The notes: a model not told the origin generated them from the sequence alone. Shown: positions 25,265 through 33,483, numbered from the stretch's first letter. The stretch is 64,000 bases of DNA from Kitasatospora sp. NBC_00240 (GCF_026342405.1 NZ_JAPEMU010000001.1:2480001-2544000), one strand, 5' to 3'. Translations and numbers: made by a program.

Positions 25265-25539
25265 CCCGCACCGAAGCCCTCGCCAAGGCCATCGAGTGGG
25301 CCGCCAAGGCCGAGGACACCGAAGCCACCCGGAACCACCACATCCGCGAGGCAGACCGTAACGCCCGCATCAAGCACTGCGAGCACCACGTCGTCGCCCA
25401 CCGCGCCAGCGCCGACAGTGCCGCCGCAGAACGGCAGACCTGCATCGACATGGCCGCCATGTGGACCGCCATCGCGGCCGCCCTGCCCGGACCACAGCCC
25501 TACATCGGGTTCACCACCCCCGAGGAGCCGACCCCGTGA
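25261..25539 (+). CDS. Helical hypothetical protein
   Basis: 92 residues, mostly alpha-helical with many His/Arg/Glu (AKAEDTEATRNHHIREADRN). GTG in the previous stop. No family recognised. Confidence 0.55.
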   Translation: MTRTEALAKAIEWAAKAEDTEATRNHHIREADRNARIKHCEHHVVAHRASADSAAAERQTCIDMAAMWTAIAAALPGPQPYIGFTTPEEPTP

Positions 25540-25898
25540 TCCGCATCATCGTCACCGGCAGCCGCAACTGGACCGACCGTCAGGCCGTCTGGGACGCCCT
25601 CGCCCAAGCCGCCGACGGGCAGGACTGGGACGAACTCGTCCTCGTGCACGGCGCCTGCCCCACCGGCGCAGACCACTACGCATCCCGCTGGGCCTCGCTG
25701 GTCGGCATCACGCAGGAGACGTACCCCGCCAACTGGACCGCCCACGGCAAGGCCGCCGGACCCATCCGCAACCAGGCCATGGTCGCCGCCGGCGCCGACC
25801 TGGTCCTCGCGTTCCCCCTCGGCCCCAGCCCCGGCACCCGCAACTGCATGGCCGCCGCCCGCAACGCCGGCATCCCCGTGAAGGAGTACGCACCGTGA
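25536..25898 (+). CDS. DUF2493/SLOG-superfamily protein (second copy)
   Basis: 120 residues with the compact YspA-like layout: IRIIVTGSRNWTDRQAVW, VLVHGACPTGADHYASRWA, NQAMVAAGADLVLAFP and a C-terminal strand. It lacks the insertion of the copy at 18231. The fold binds nucleotide-like ligands; why the phage carries two is not known. Overlaps both neighbours by 4 bases. Confidence 0.8.
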   Translation: MIRIIVTGSRNWTDRQAVWDALAQAADGQDWDELVLVHGACPTGADHYASRWASLVGITQETYPANWTAHGKAAGPIRNQAMVAAGADLVLAFPLGPSPGTRNCMAAARNAGIPVKEYAP

Positions 25899-26272
25899 GT
25901 ACGCCGCCCGTCCTCACCCCCCGCCAAGCCGCCATCCTCACCCTCGCCGCCGAAGGCCTCACCAACGGCCAGATCGGCGCCCGCCTGTACATCGCCGAGA
26001 GCACCGTCCACGCCCACCTCGACGACGCCTACCGCCGACTCGGCGTCCCGACCGGCCGCGGCGCCCGCACCCACGCCGCGATCCTCGCCGACCGCGCCGG
26101 CCTCCTCGGTCGCACCGACCCCCACGGCATCGAGGCCGCCCTTCAGCGCGTCGCCGCCTTGGAGCCGTGTGCCACCATCCGCGGCTGTCGCCTCGTCGAC
26201 CTCGACCAGGTCCTCGCCACCATCGCCGGCCCGACCACGATCCCCGCCGCCACCGTCAGGAGCGCCGCATGA
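25895..26272 (+). CDS. LuxR-type HTH protein with C-terminal extension
   Basis: 125 residues: LuxR/GerE DNA-binding domain at 6-65 (LTPRQAAILTLAAEGLTNGQIGARL, ESTVHAHL), then about 60 residues with CATIRGC. No sensory domain. A paralogue of the domain at 11479. Start is the GTG in the previous stop. Confidence 0.75.
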   Translation: MSTPPVLTPRQAAILTLAAEGLTNGQIGARLYIAESTVHAHLDDAYRRLGVPTGRGARTHAAILADRAGLLGRTDPHGIEAALQRVAALEPCATIRGCRLVDLDQVLATIAGPTTIPAATVRSAA

Positions 26273-27582
26273 CCGAGCCCACCACCCCCACCCCCGAGCG
26301 GCTCGTCGAGCGCTGGTGCCTCCGCGAGGAACTGGAGCAGACCGAGCAGATGTACCTCGCCGCCGCCCGCCGCGCCGACCGGTACCGGACCGCCTGGCAC
26401 TCCGCCCGCACCCGCGCCGCCCGCGCCACCGGAACCCTCGACGGCGTCCAAGCCAACCTCGCGCTCCTCCACCAGGGCGAAGAACCGCACCCCGACCAAC
26501 ACACCGTCCCCACCCCCGGCCAGTGGATCTGGCACTGGAACCGCGCCACCCCCTCGAAGCGGCTCGAAGTCGCCGCCAAGGCCCTCGCCGACGCCGACCA
26601 CCGCTACGAGAACGCCATGAACCACTGGCCCGAACGCGCCCGCCAAGCCGAAGCCGAGATCATCACAACCCGCGCGGCCCTCGACGAAGTCGCCCGCGAC
26701 CTCAACATGACCTGGCTCAAGAACGACATCACCGCCGAACACGTCGTCCGGCGGGTACGTGCCGCCATGGACGGCGCCACGCCAGTTCAGGAACGCCCCA
26801 GTCACGCCGACCAGAACGCCCGGTCGATGCTCCTCAACCTCCTCGCAGGGTGGGGAATGCGAAGCGGCCACGGAGCCCGAGCCATCGTCGACGAGGCACT
26901 GCGCAGGCACACCGACGAAGTCGCGCTCGCCGCCGGCGCCCCGCTGATCTGCTCCGACGAGCGGCACCAGGCGAAGGTTGCGGCGTTGGAAGCCCGCATC
27001 GTCTCCCTGCAGGCCGAGTGCGACGGCCTCGCGGAGGTCGGCCGCAACGAGTCGCGGATCTGGGCCGCCGGAGCCGCCGCCGTCCGCACGCTGCACCGAC
27101 CCGTGCAGCACCTCGGCATCACCATCTGCGACGAGTGCTCGACGAAGGTGTCGACCGGCATCCGTGAGGCGGACTGGGAGCGACGCGCGGTGATGCCGTG
27201 GCCGTGCGCCACGATCGAGGCGCTCGACGGGCCCGCGGGCACGCCGGTTCAGCCCTTCGCCCTGCCTGTCGACGTCTTCGGTGCGCTCGTCCGGATCGCC
27301 CGCCACGTCTCCGCTGGCCGTGACGCTGTCGGCGCCCAGGAGCTGTACCCGGACGTGGCCGCCCGCTGGGCGCTTGGCCGGCTCGACGACGTCGGGCTCC
27401 TTGCTCGGCTGGACGGCCACGACTGCCCCGAGGGTGAGCCGTGTCCCGCCCACGACGAGATCGCTGCTGCGCCTCAGCAGATCGTCACCCTGCCACCGCA
27501 GATGGTCCGGCCGGGCCCGATGCTCGTCCAGCCGTGCGCCACCGAATCCCTGCTCGCTGTCAGGGACCCCGACCTGGGTTGA
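26269..27582 (+). CDS. Large hypothetical protein ending the early operon
   Basis: 437 residues with several helical/coiled-coil stretches (EELEQTEQMYLAAARRA; VAALEARIVSLQAECDGLAEVG), a CDECSTKV motif and a second Cys pair (CPEGEPCPAHDE) in the C-terminal third. No recognised family. It is the last and largest gene of the overlapping chain and is followed by a terminator. Confidence 0.65.
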   Translation: MTEPTTPTPERLVERWCLREELEQTEQMYLAAARRADRYRTAWHSARTRAARATGTLDGVQANLALLHQGEEPHPDQHTVPTPGQWIWHWNRATPSKRLEVAAKALADADHRYENAMNHWPERARQAEAEIITTRAALDEVARDLNMTWLKNDITAEHVVRRVRAAMDGATPVQERPSHADQNARSMLLNLLAGWGMRSGHGARAIVDEALRRHTDEVALAAGAPLICSDERHQAKVAALEARIVSLQAECDGLAEVGRNESRIWAAGAAAVRTLHRPVQHLGITICDECSTKVSTGIREADWERRAVMPWPCATIEALDGPAGTPVQPFALPVDVFGALVRIARHVSAGRDAVGAQELYPDVAARWALGRLDDVGLLARLDGHDCPEGEPCPAHDEIAAAPQQIVTLPPQMVRPGPMLVQPCATESLLAVRDPDLG

Positions 27583-27606
27583 CCCGTCTTCATTGCCAAC
27601 AACGCT

Positions 27607-27635
27607 GCGCCCGGCCCTTTGTGGTCGGGCGCTTT
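27607..27635 (+). terminator. Terminator of the rightward early operon
   Basis: GCGCCCG/CGGGCGC stem, 12-nt loop, followed by TTT. Confidence 0.7.
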
Positions 27636-27715
27636 CGCGTGCGCTCGGCCGGGATGGGGTGGCGAATCGTGGCGGATCATCGACTTCGGTGGGCTGTGCG
27701 CGCCAGGATGACGGC

Positions 27716-27925
27716 ATGAGTAGCCTCCGGTACGAAAAGATCAGCGCCGCGACCGTTCGGACGTTCTTCGCGAACGGGCAGCCCTTGGGGCCGAGCGCCG
27801 TGACTTGTCCGACGTGCAACGCCCGCCCGGCGGGGGGTTTCACCTTCTCGTTCCCTGACGGGTTGGTGCGGTTGGTGGGTTCGTGCGGACATGCCTTTGA
27901 GGGGCCGGCTCCTGCTCGGAGGTAG
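27716..27925 (+). CDS. Small zinc-knuckle protein
   Basis: 69 residues, CPTCNARP near 31 and SCGHAFEG near 57 give zinc ligands. No ribosome-binding site; AGGATG 7 bases before the ATG could be a -10, giving a leaderless mRNA. It lies between two terminators, so it is an independent unit. Confidence 0.55.
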   Translation: MSSLRYEKISAATVRTFFANGQPLGPSAVTCPTCNARPAGGFTFSFPDGLVRLVGSCGHAFEGPAPARR

Positions 27926-27935
27926 TTGGACGTGC

Positions 27936-27970
27936 GTGTGCCCCGCCGGCTTGGGTCCGGCGGGGCACAC
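27936..27970. terminator. Perfect 14-bp hairpin
   Basis: GTGTGCCCCGCCGG pairs with CCGGCGGGGCACAC around a 7-nt loop, no T-run; ends the zinc-knuckle transcript. Confidence 0.65.
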
Positions 27971-28222
27971 GGTGGTCGTCTCCCGGGCGGCCCTTTGCCG
28001 GGTGATCACGTTACGGGGGCGCATAACGTGATCATGCGGGGTTGTGGCAGTGCGATGCCGGGCCTGTCCGGGTGGACGACGCCCTCGGGGTGGGAGTCGC
28101 CGAGGGTTGCGGTCGGCGGGCGTTGACCGCGGTCTCACGGTAGACCCGCCGGGGCGGTTCCGGAAGTCTTGACTCCGCAACAGGTCAGGCGCATGCTGTC
28201 CGTCCCCGTCGGAGGAGAGCGC
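27971..28222. other. Noncoding interval with a long inverted repeat
   Basis: Nothing coding is convincing here. The main feature is an 11-bp perfect inverted repeat (28003-28034). A GGAGGAG near the end belongs to the next gene. Confidence 0.5.
28003..28034. repeat. 11-bp perfect inverted repeat
   Basis: TGATCACGTTA at 28003-28013 and TAACGTGATCA at 28024-28034 with a 10-base GC spacer. AT-richer than its surroundings, which points to a protein-binding site rather than a terminator. Confidence 0.6.
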
Positions 28223-28501
28223 ATGCTGCAACTGACTCTCGCCTGCCTGAAGAAGACCGCGCCGTGCACACGCTGCGGCGGACATACAGAGCTGACTGCC
28301 GACCTGAACGTCGGCAAGGACGTGCACCTCGAACTATGCCCGCGGTGCGATGCGGGCGGCGGTCTGGGTGGTGAGCTGCTGGCCATGTTGACGACCGGCT
28401 TGATTACCCCGGACCGGTTGACGGAGGTGTCGCTGGCGTGGATGTATGAGGCGATGGCGGCGCAGGGTTGGCATCAGTTCCCGCATGAGCCGTCGGGGTA
28501 G
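28223..28501 (+). CDS. DUF6300-like zinc protein
   Basis: 92 residues with PCTRCGG and LCPRCDAGGG, two Cys-x2-Cys pairs framing a beta sheet, then a helical C-terminus. It resembles the Streptomyces DUF6300 family as remembered. ATG chosen for GGAGGAG upstream; an in-frame ATG at 28169 has no RBS. Its end overlaps the convergent gene by 28 bases. Confidence 0.6.
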   Translation: MLQLTLACLKKTAPCTRCGGHTELTADLNVGKDVHLELCPRCDAGGGLGGELLAMLTTGLITPDRLTEVSLAWMYEAMAAQGWHQFPHEPSG

Positions 28502-28698
28502 ACGCCGGGCAGCGTGTCCTGCTCGACCTGGTGGCGCGTGGTGTGGCCGGTGTGGTCTCGGCATTCGGGGCCCAGGCGGAGCAGCCGGGATTCCGGGTCG
28601 TGCAACGGGCGCTTGCAGCGGCGGCAGGTGACGCGGGCAGCGAGCCGCCCCTGCGCCGAAGCGGCGACCAGGGGCAGTTGCGGATCGGGGCCGGTCAC
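28474..28698 (-). CDS. DUF6011-like zinc-finger protein
   Basis: 74 residues; VTCRRCKRPLHDPESRLLRLGPECR is the DUF6011 zinc module (Cys-x2-Cys with downstream Cys/His). GTG start in the stop of the preceding leftward gene. It is the last gene of the leftward small-gene operon. Confidence 0.65.
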   Translation of the reverse strand: MTGPDPQLPLVAASAQGRLAARVTCRRCKRPLHDPESRLLRLGPECRDHTGHTTRHQVEQDTLPGVYPDGSCGN

Positions 28699-28880
28699 GT
28701 CGGACTGGCCAGGCAGTCGGTGCCGCAGGAGCACGGCCTTTCGGCGGCGCGCAGGCGGGCTGACACGGCCATGACCTCGTCATACTCGGCGAGGCAGAGG
28801 GAGCAGTCGGCAGTGAGGGTGTCGTGGCCGTGCTCGTAGCGGGTGGCAATGGCGTTGGCCTGCTCGGTCCAGTCGGTCAC
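28695..28880 (-). CDS. Small Cys-containing protein
   Basis: 61 residues, DCSLCLAEYDE and CSCGTDC could bind metal. GTG overlaps the stop of the preceding gene. Unknown. Confidence 0.55.
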   Translation of the reverse strand: MTDWTEQANAIATRYEHGHDTLTADCSLCLAEYDEVMAVSARLRAAERPCSCGTDCLASPT

Positions 28881-29227
28881 TGCTGCCCCTGGTGGCAGAC
28901 ACAGACGCACGGGGCGGCGCAGAACTTGCAGACGGCGGGGGTCTTGGTGCCGGCGGCGCCGGTGTCGGACCGGCAGTAGGCGTGGTCCCCGTGGAGGCAG
29001 CCGGTGGACAGGTAGTGGTGCGGGTCGGCGGCTTGGAGTCGGGCGAGCTCGGCTTCGAGCTGGGCGATGCGGCGGGCTGCGGCGGCCGGGGACAGGACCT
29101 TCTGCAGCAGGGTGCCGTCGGGCAGGCAGGCCGGGTGCCAGAGGCGGTCATCGGCACCGACGTGCCAGGTGGTGAGCGGCCGGCCGCAGACGGCGGCGCA
29201 GGTGCGCAGGGCGGGCTTCGCGGTCAC
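28877..29227 (-). CDS. Cys/His-rich protein with coiled coil
   Basis: 116 residues: N-terminal Cys/His segment (CAAVCGRPL, WHPACLPDG), a helical coil (AAARRIAQLEAELARLQAAD) and a C-terminal Cys cluster (CKFCAAPCVCVCHQG). Zinc binding is likely at both ends. GTG in the previous stop. Confidence 0.55.
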   Translation of the reverse strand: MTAKPALRTCAAVCGRPLTTWHVGADDRLWHPACLPDGTLLQKVLSPAAAARRIAQLEAELARLQAADPHHYLSTGCLHGDHAYCRSDTGAAGTKTPAVCKFCAAPCVCVCHQGQQ

Positions 29228-29646
29228 GGCTGCTCCTCGATGGTGGGCCAGTCCTGTTCGGCGCGGGCGAGCGCATCGTCCGGGATCGGCCCGTACGTGG
29301 CGTCGAGGTGGTCGAGGAGTTCGCCGAGCTTCTCGTTGTCGAGTGTGATGGCCACGAGGTCGACGCGCTTCGGGTCGTTCCGGTCGCTCTCTACTGCTTC
29401 CCCCTCTCCCGGGTATTCGCGGCCGGCGGCAAGGGCTTCGCGGGCTCTCTGTGCTTCGGCGATGAACTTGTCGAGGGCGTAGAGGGCGGTCTGCTGAGTG
29501 CTGGGGTCGCTGTACTCGTCGTCGGCGTCGATGCGCCAGCCGTCGCACTGGTTCGGCAGGCTGACCTTCCAGCCGGGTTTGTTGTCTTCGTCGAGCCAGG
29601 GTTCGTCGACGTACTCGACGGTGAAGCCGAAGACGGGCCTGCTCAT
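29224..29646 (-). CDS. Hypothetical protein
   Basis: 140 residues, no recognised domain; FTVEYVDEPWLDEDNKPGW then a helical middle. ATG with AAGGAG 8 nt upstream. Part of the overlapping leftward operon. Confidence 0.6.
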   Translation of the reverse strand: MSRPVFGFTVEYVDEPWLDEDNKPGWKVSLPNQCDGWRIDADDEYSDPSTQQTALYALDKFIAEAQRAREALAAGREYPGEGEAVESDRNDPKRVDLVAITLDNEKLGELLDHLDATYGPIPDDALARAEQDWPTIEEQP

Positions 29647-29879
29647 CCGCTGATCTCCTTCTCGCAGGTGACGCAGAGGGGGTGGTCGCCGGGTGTGGCG
29701 CCGTAGTTGCCGCAACGCTGGCACTCGGTGTTGGCGTGGGCACTGTCGACGGCTTTGGCGAGGCGGACGACGGTGGCGGCGAGTTCCTCTTCGTCGTGCT
29801 CGCGGAAGAGATGGTCTTCGAGGTCGGTGTCGTCGAGGAGCTCGTCGGCGTCGCAGTTGGTGACGGGGCAGGTGATCAC
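29643..29879 (-). CDS. Double zinc-finger protein
   Basis: 78 residues: a C2H2-like finger (CPVTNCDADELLDDTDLEDHLFREH) and a C-terminal Cys quartet (CQRCGNYG, LCVTCEKE). GTG start with GGAGAAG upstream. Likely nucleic-acid or protein binding. Confidence 0.6.
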   Translation of the reverse strand: MITCPVTNCDADELLDDTDLEDHLFREHDEEELAATVVRLAKAVDSAHANTECQRCGNYGATPGDHPLCVTCEKEISG

Positions 29880-30082
29880 GGCTTCTCCGGGTGCTGGTCG
29901 TCGCTGTGACAGGGGCCCGCGCAGAGTCGGCCCCGGCATGGGGTCGGCGGGGTGCACCAGGCGATGCCGACGACACCGGAGCCGCCGCCTTGAGCGCTGT
30001 GTGGTCCCTGGTGCCCGATCGGCTCGGTGCAGCTCACCGGGTAGCCGTCGTTGTTCGGAGTACCGCAAACGGTGTTGGTCAT
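29876..30082 (-). CDS. Small Cys-rich protein
   Basis: 68 residues with six cysteines and two histidines (VCGTPNNDG, SCTEPIGHQGPH). This matches short actinobacterial C/H-rich proteins of unknown role. ATG in the previous stop. Confidence 0.5.
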   Translation of the reverse strand: MTNTVCGTPNNDGYPVSCTEPIGHQGPHSAQGGGSGVVGIAWCTPPTPCRGRLCAGPCHSDDQHPEKP

Positions 30083-30621
30083 CGAGCTGTCTCTGCATTC
30101 AGGGCTCCGGCCCATTCTGCTAGGGCATTGAAGTCTGCCGGGAGCAGCCCGATACGTGGGTCGATGTGGTGGAGCAGCGCCGGGCCTTCGTGGATGTCGG
30201 CGACGAACTCGCGGTCTGCGGTGCCGATCTCGTCGTCGATCCAGGCGAACGGTCGGCCCTGGGCCCAGCGGACGACCTCCCAGGTCTTGAAGTAGGTTCC
30301 GTCGTTGCGCTTCGCCCACAGTTCGGGGAAGGGGACGTGAGGCAGCTCGGGGAGGCCGAGGTGTGGGGCGATCCACTCGTTGGCTTCGGCCATCCATGTG
30401 GTGCACCAGACGAGGTCGTACGGGAGGGCCTGGAGTTGGGCGCCGTGGTCGTGGTTGAGCCAGACTCTGAGCGGCTTGGCGTGGGCCCGGTTGGGAAAGC
30501 GGGCGATCCAGCTGTCGGGGCGCATTCGGTGGGTGGTGTAGCCGGCGGGGCGGCGGGTGGCTTTCGCGGCGTAGGGGTTGAGGGGGCCGTCGATGTCGAT
30601 GAGGAGCAGCGGGCGCGTCAC
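30079..30621 (-). CDS. HAD-superfamily hydrolase
   Basis: 180 residues with HAD motif I LLLIDIDGPLNP (DxD nucleophile), motif II region VWCTTWM, a conserved Lys segment and motif IV WIDDEIG. The short cap-less type is related to HAD domains of nucleic-acid repair proteins, so a 5' or 3' end phosphatase is possible but not shown. GTG overlaps the upstream stop. Confidence 0.78.
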   Translation of the reverse strand: MTRPLLLIDIDGPLNPYAAKATRRPAGYTTHRMRPDSWIARFPNRAHAKPLRVWLNHDHGAQLQALPYDLVWCTTWMAEANEWIAPHLGLPELPHVPFPELWAKRNDGTYFKTWEVVRWAQGRPFAWIDDEIGTADREFVADIHEGPALLHHIDPRIGLLPADFNALAEWAGALNAETAR

Positions 30622-30878
30622 TTGGGCTCCTTGCTGGTACGGGCGTTGAGGATGGCGTCTGCGGCGCGGTTCTGGCCGAAGCGGTACCAGTGCTGGTCGT
30701 CGCCGGTGGCGGTGGCTGGCGGGAGGTTGTGGACGATGGCGGCGGCTTCGGCGAGGGCCTGGTCGCGGACTTCGGCTTCGAGGTCGTCGATGAGTTGGGC
30801 GGCTTGCTCGGGGAGCTTGAAGGAGACGTGGAACGCGCGCTCGATCCGCTCTCGCGGGGTCCGGTGGGCGGAGGTCAT
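30618..30878 (-). CDS. Helical hypothetical protein
   Basis: 86 residues, ERIERAFHVSFKLPEQAAQLIDDLEAEV then a helix ending NRAADAILNARTSK. ATG overlaps the previous stop. Unknown. Confidence 0.55.
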   Translation of the reverse strand: MTSAHRTPRERIERAFHVSFKLPEQAAQLIDDLEAEVRDQALAEAAAIVHNLPPATATGDDQHWYRFGQNRAADAILNARTSKEPK

Positions 30879-31093
30879 TCGATCCACTCCGTCTTGTGCT
30901 CGGGGCAGTACATGACGTCCCGGAGGGTGCCGTCGAGGTCTTCGAACTCGTCGCCGTTCTTACCTGCCCAGCGGCAGTCTTCCTGTGCGATGGGGCAGGT
31001 GCAGACGCTGATGCAGCAGGGATCCTTCGGGCCGCACTCGTCCTTGATGCACTGCTCGTCGGGGCAGTACGGCTCGGTGGCGCTGGCGGTCAC
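30875..31093 (-). CDS. Very Cys-rich small protein
   Basis: 72 residues with ten cysteines in the first two thirds (CPDEQCIKDECGPKDPCC, CTCPIAQEDC) and CPEHK near the end; probable multi-zinc or disulfide protein. GTG in the previous stop. Confidence 0.55.
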   Translation of the reverse strand: MTASATEPYCPDEQCIKDECGPKDPCCISVCTCPIAQEDCRWAGKNGDEFEDLDGTLRDVMYCPEHKTEWIE

Positions 31094-31284
31094 TTGTGCT
31101 CCTCGTAGCCGTGGGTTGTTCCGCATTGGCGGCGTGCGGCTTGACGTCGACTGCATCCGTGCTCGGGGAGAGTGACGAGGGTGCTGGTGGTGACCTTGGT
31201 GCCGCAGTCGGAGCAGCGGATGCGGCCGGTGCGCTGCCACTCGGCTTCCTCAGCGGCGGCCTGCTGGTCGCGGTCGTAGGTCAC
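31090..31284 (-). CDS. Small zinc-knuckle protein
   Basis: 64 residues; IRCSDCGTKV plus later Cys/His. GTG overlaps the previous stop. Unknown. Confidence 0.5.
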   Translation of the reverse strand: MTYDRDQQAAAEEAEWQRTGRIRCSDCGTKVTTSTLVTLPEHGCSRRQAARRQCGTTHGYEEHK

Positions 31285-31535
31285 GGTCGCTCCTTCGATC
31301 CGGTGCACCACGGCGTCCGGTACCCGACCTGGGCGGTGCCGTACTGGGTGTGGTGCGGGATGGTTCCGTCAGCACGAAGGTTGCACGACTGCTTGCAGAC
31401 CGGGCAGTTGGCGATCAACGGCCGGGTGGAGGGGGCGTCGATGCGGGCGCGGGCTTCGGGGCCGATCCCGGCATCGTCGAGGATCTGGTTGAGGATGGTG
31501 TCGTAGTACTTCGGGTCTCCGGGGATGTCGGTCAC
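31281..31535 (-). CDS. Small zinc-knuckle protein
   Basis: 84 residues; helical N-terminus (YYDTILNQILDDAGIG) then NCPVCKQSC and a C-terminal WCTGSK. GTG with AAGGAG upstream. Confidence 0.55.
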   Translation of the reverse strand: MTDIPGDPKYYDTILNQILDDAGIGPEARARIDAPSTRPLIANCPVCKQSCNLRADGTIPHHTQYGTAQVGYRTPWCTGSKERP

Positions 31536-31544
31536 TGCTGCTCC

Positions 31545-32081
31545 TTACAGGGGTTGGCCGTCGCAGTCGGTGTACCCGTCGACGCCGGGGTGGGGTTCGG
31601 TGCATTCGGCATGGCGGCCCTCGCCCGCGGTCAGTACGCGGTCGGCGATGTGCTGGAGCTTGCCGGCGAAGTGCTGCTCGGCGTCGTCGGTGAAGGCGTG
31701 GAGGGCGACGAGGGCGGTGACGATGACGTCGCAGAGCTCGTCGGCGACGTCGTTGCGGGTGTGGGTCTGGCCCTTGCGGGGGTTCTGGCCGACGAAGCCG
31801 ATGTAGGCCTGGGAGACCTCGCCGACCTCCTCGGTGAGCTTCAGCAGTCGCATCGCGGTCTCCGCCTCGCCGGTGCCGTTGGCGTGGTCGAGCCAGTCGA
31901 CGAGGCGGCGGATGGTCGCGAAGGCACCGTCCTGCTCGCGGACGTGACGCTCGATGGCGGGCCAGTAGTGAGCGAGCATCTTGGCGGTGTCGTTCTGAGA
32001 GAGGATCGGCAGGCCGGCGGTGGCGAACGGTGCGGTGTAGGTGAGTGCGGTGATCTCGGTGGGGATGTCGTCGGGGTTCAC
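31545..32081 (-). CDS. MazG-like nucleotide pyrophosphohydrolase
   Basis: 178 residues. The MazG core is AMRLLKLTEEVGEVSQAYIG (E-x2-E metal site) followed by NDVADELCDVIVTALVAL (D-E-x2-D). Such enzymes hydrolyse nucleoside triphosphates or alarmones, and phage copies can dampen (p)ppGpp signalling or clean the nucleotide pool. The C-terminal tail is Cys/His-containing. ATG in the previous stop. Confidence 0.8.
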   Translation of the reverse strand: MNPDDIPTEITALTYTAPFATAGLPILSQNDTAKMLAHYWPAIERHVREQDGAFATIRRLVDWLDHANGTGEAETAMRLLKLTEEVGEVSQAYIGFVGQNPRKGQTHTRNDVADELCDVIVTALVALHAFTDDAEQHFAGKLQHIADRVLTAGEGRHAECTEPHPGVDGYTDCDGQPL

Positions 32082-32407
32082 TGCTGCTCCTTGCAGAAGT
32101 CGTCGAGGCTGATGGTGGGGAGTGCGGCGATCTCCTCGTCGGTGACGGGGTAGCGCGGCACCTCGAAGTCGTCGAGTTCCGGCACCGGGTCGACCTGCTG
32201 GGCCTTGTGCTGCTCGTAGGCGGCGATGATGGCGGGCAGGCCGTGGGCGAACGCGTCGGTGTCGTGCATGCCGAAGTAGTGGCCGCGGGTGGCGCAGCCG
32301 GCGGGCCAGGTCGAGCAGGAACAGGCGCGCTCGTGGTAGTGGTCATTGAGGGCCTTGTTGCCGACGTCGATGAGCTCGTCGAGCAGGTCGGCAGGAAGAT
32401 CGGTCAC
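32078..32407 (-). CDS. Hypothetical protein
   Basis: 109 residues; N-terminal helix then ACSCSTWPAGC and acidic C-terminus. GTG in the previous stop. Unknown. Confidence 0.55.
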   Translation of the reverse strand: MTDLPADLLDELIDVGNKALNDHYHERACSCSTWPAGCATRGHYFGMHDTDAFAHGLPAIIAAYEQHKAQQVDPVPELDDFEVPRYPVTDEEIAALPTISLDDFCKEQQ

Positions 32408-32763
32408 AGTGCCACCTCACGGTTGTTCAGCATCTCGGAGCGGATCTCGGCGAGTCGGGCGGCCTCGTCCCGGGCGACACCCATGGCACTGGCGGCGGCG
32501 GTGATGTCCGTCCAGGCCTGGGCGAGTTCGTCGGTTCGCTGATGCAGCGCGGTGGCGTACTTGTTGCCGGCGTTGAGCTTGGCGCGGTGGTGGAGTGCGG
32601 CCTGTTCGTCAGTGCCGGTGCGGACGGCGTGGTTGATGGCGGTGCGGGTGGTCTTGACGATGGCGTTGACGAGGCGGCGGGCTTCGACGAACTGCTCGGC
32701 CGTGATCCAGTCGAGCGGGTACCAGGCGGCACGGGGATGGTCGGTGGTGCTGGTCGGGTTCAT
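32404..32763 (-). CDS. Helical hypothetical protein, paralogue of the 32772 gene
   Basis: 119 residues; WITAEQFVEARRLVNAIVKTTRTAINHAV parallels WLTADEINEARTLIPAIVKATRASLNRQI in the preceding gene, so the two share a duplicated helical domain. Unknown function. Confidence 0.55.
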   Translation of the reverse strand: MNPTSTTDHPRAAWYPLDWITAEQFVEARRLVNAIVKTTRTAINHAVRTGTDEQAALHHRAKLNAGNKYATALHQRTDELAQAWTDITAAASAMGVARDEAARLAEIRSEMLNNREVAL

Positions 32764-32771
32764 GGGCTTCC

Positions 32772-33395
32772 TCAGGTTCGGTGGTAGGTGACGAGGGGGC
32801 CGGCGTCGATGCCGGCGCGGCGCTCCAGTTCGGCGGCCCAGCCCTCGTCCGTGCTGCGGCGGGCGACGGTCCGCTCGATCGCGTCCGCGAGGGCCTGCTC
32901 GGCGGCAGCGCTCCGTCGGTCGGCGAGGGCGTGCTGCAGGACGTTCAGGCGGTCGGTCTCGGCCTGCGCGGCGTTGGCGTGGGCGGCTGCGCCTCCGATG
33001 CGGCCCCATGCGATCAGCAGGTCGTCGACGGGGGCGTACTCGTAGAGGGCCCGCTTGGACTCGCTGTTGAGCTGGCGGCGGGCGCTGAGGAGTCGGTCGT
33101 GTTGGTCGGCCAGGTTCTTCTGGTCGGCGGGCAGGTTCTCGTACCAGTCGTAGTAGCCGACCCCGGTCGGGATGTGGCCGAGCTGGCCGCGGACCTGCTT
33201 GATCTGGCGGTTGAGGCTGGCGCGGGTGGCTTTGACGATGGCGGGGATGAGCGTGCGGGCTTCGTTGATCTCGTCTGCGGTGAGCCAGTCGGCGGGGTTG
33301 CTGCTGACGCGCTCGTTGGGGAGGCAGGCGGTGCGGACGGAGTACTCGGCTTTGGCTGCCCACTCTTCGCGGGTGGGCCAGGTGCGCTGAGTCAT
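32772..33395 (-). CDS. Helical hypothetical protein, first gene of leftward operon
   Basis: 207 residues, mainly alpha-helical; residues 38-70 are paralogous to the next gene. ATG with GGGAGAA 4 nt upstream is preferred over an ATG 18 bases earlier. It directly follows the operator-covered leftward promoter and so heads the 28.5-33.4 kb operon. Confidence 0.6.
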   Translation of the reverse strand: MTQRTWPTREEWAAKAEYSVRTACLPNERVSSNPADWLTADEINEARTLIPAIVKATRASLNRQIKQVRGQLGHIPTGVGYYDWYENLPADQKNLADQHDRLLSARRQLNSESKRALYEYAPVDDLLIAWGRIGGAAAHANAAQAETDRLNVLQHALADRRSAAAEQALADAIERTVARRSTDEGWAAELERRAGIDAGPLVTYHRT

Positions 33396-33414
33396 CGAGT
33401 TCTCCCAGATCATC

Positions 33415-33467
33415 GGTGGTTAACCACCTCTCTATTGAACCGCATGCTGGACAGGTGGTCAACCACC
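33415..33467. promoter_or_regulatory. Divergent promoters with two GGTGGTTAACCACC operators
   Basis: Perfect palindrome GGTGGTTAACCACC at 33415-33428 and near-perfect GGTGGTCAACCACC at 33454-33467. The leftward promoter (minus strand) has -35 TTGACC (33457-33462), 17 bp, -10 TTCAAT (33434-33439), so the sites cover its start and its -35. The rightward promoter has -35 TGGACA (33448-33453) and -10 GAGACT (33472-33477), with the second operator in its spacer. Confidence 0.65.
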
Positions 33468-33483
33468 TTGCGAGACTTGACCC

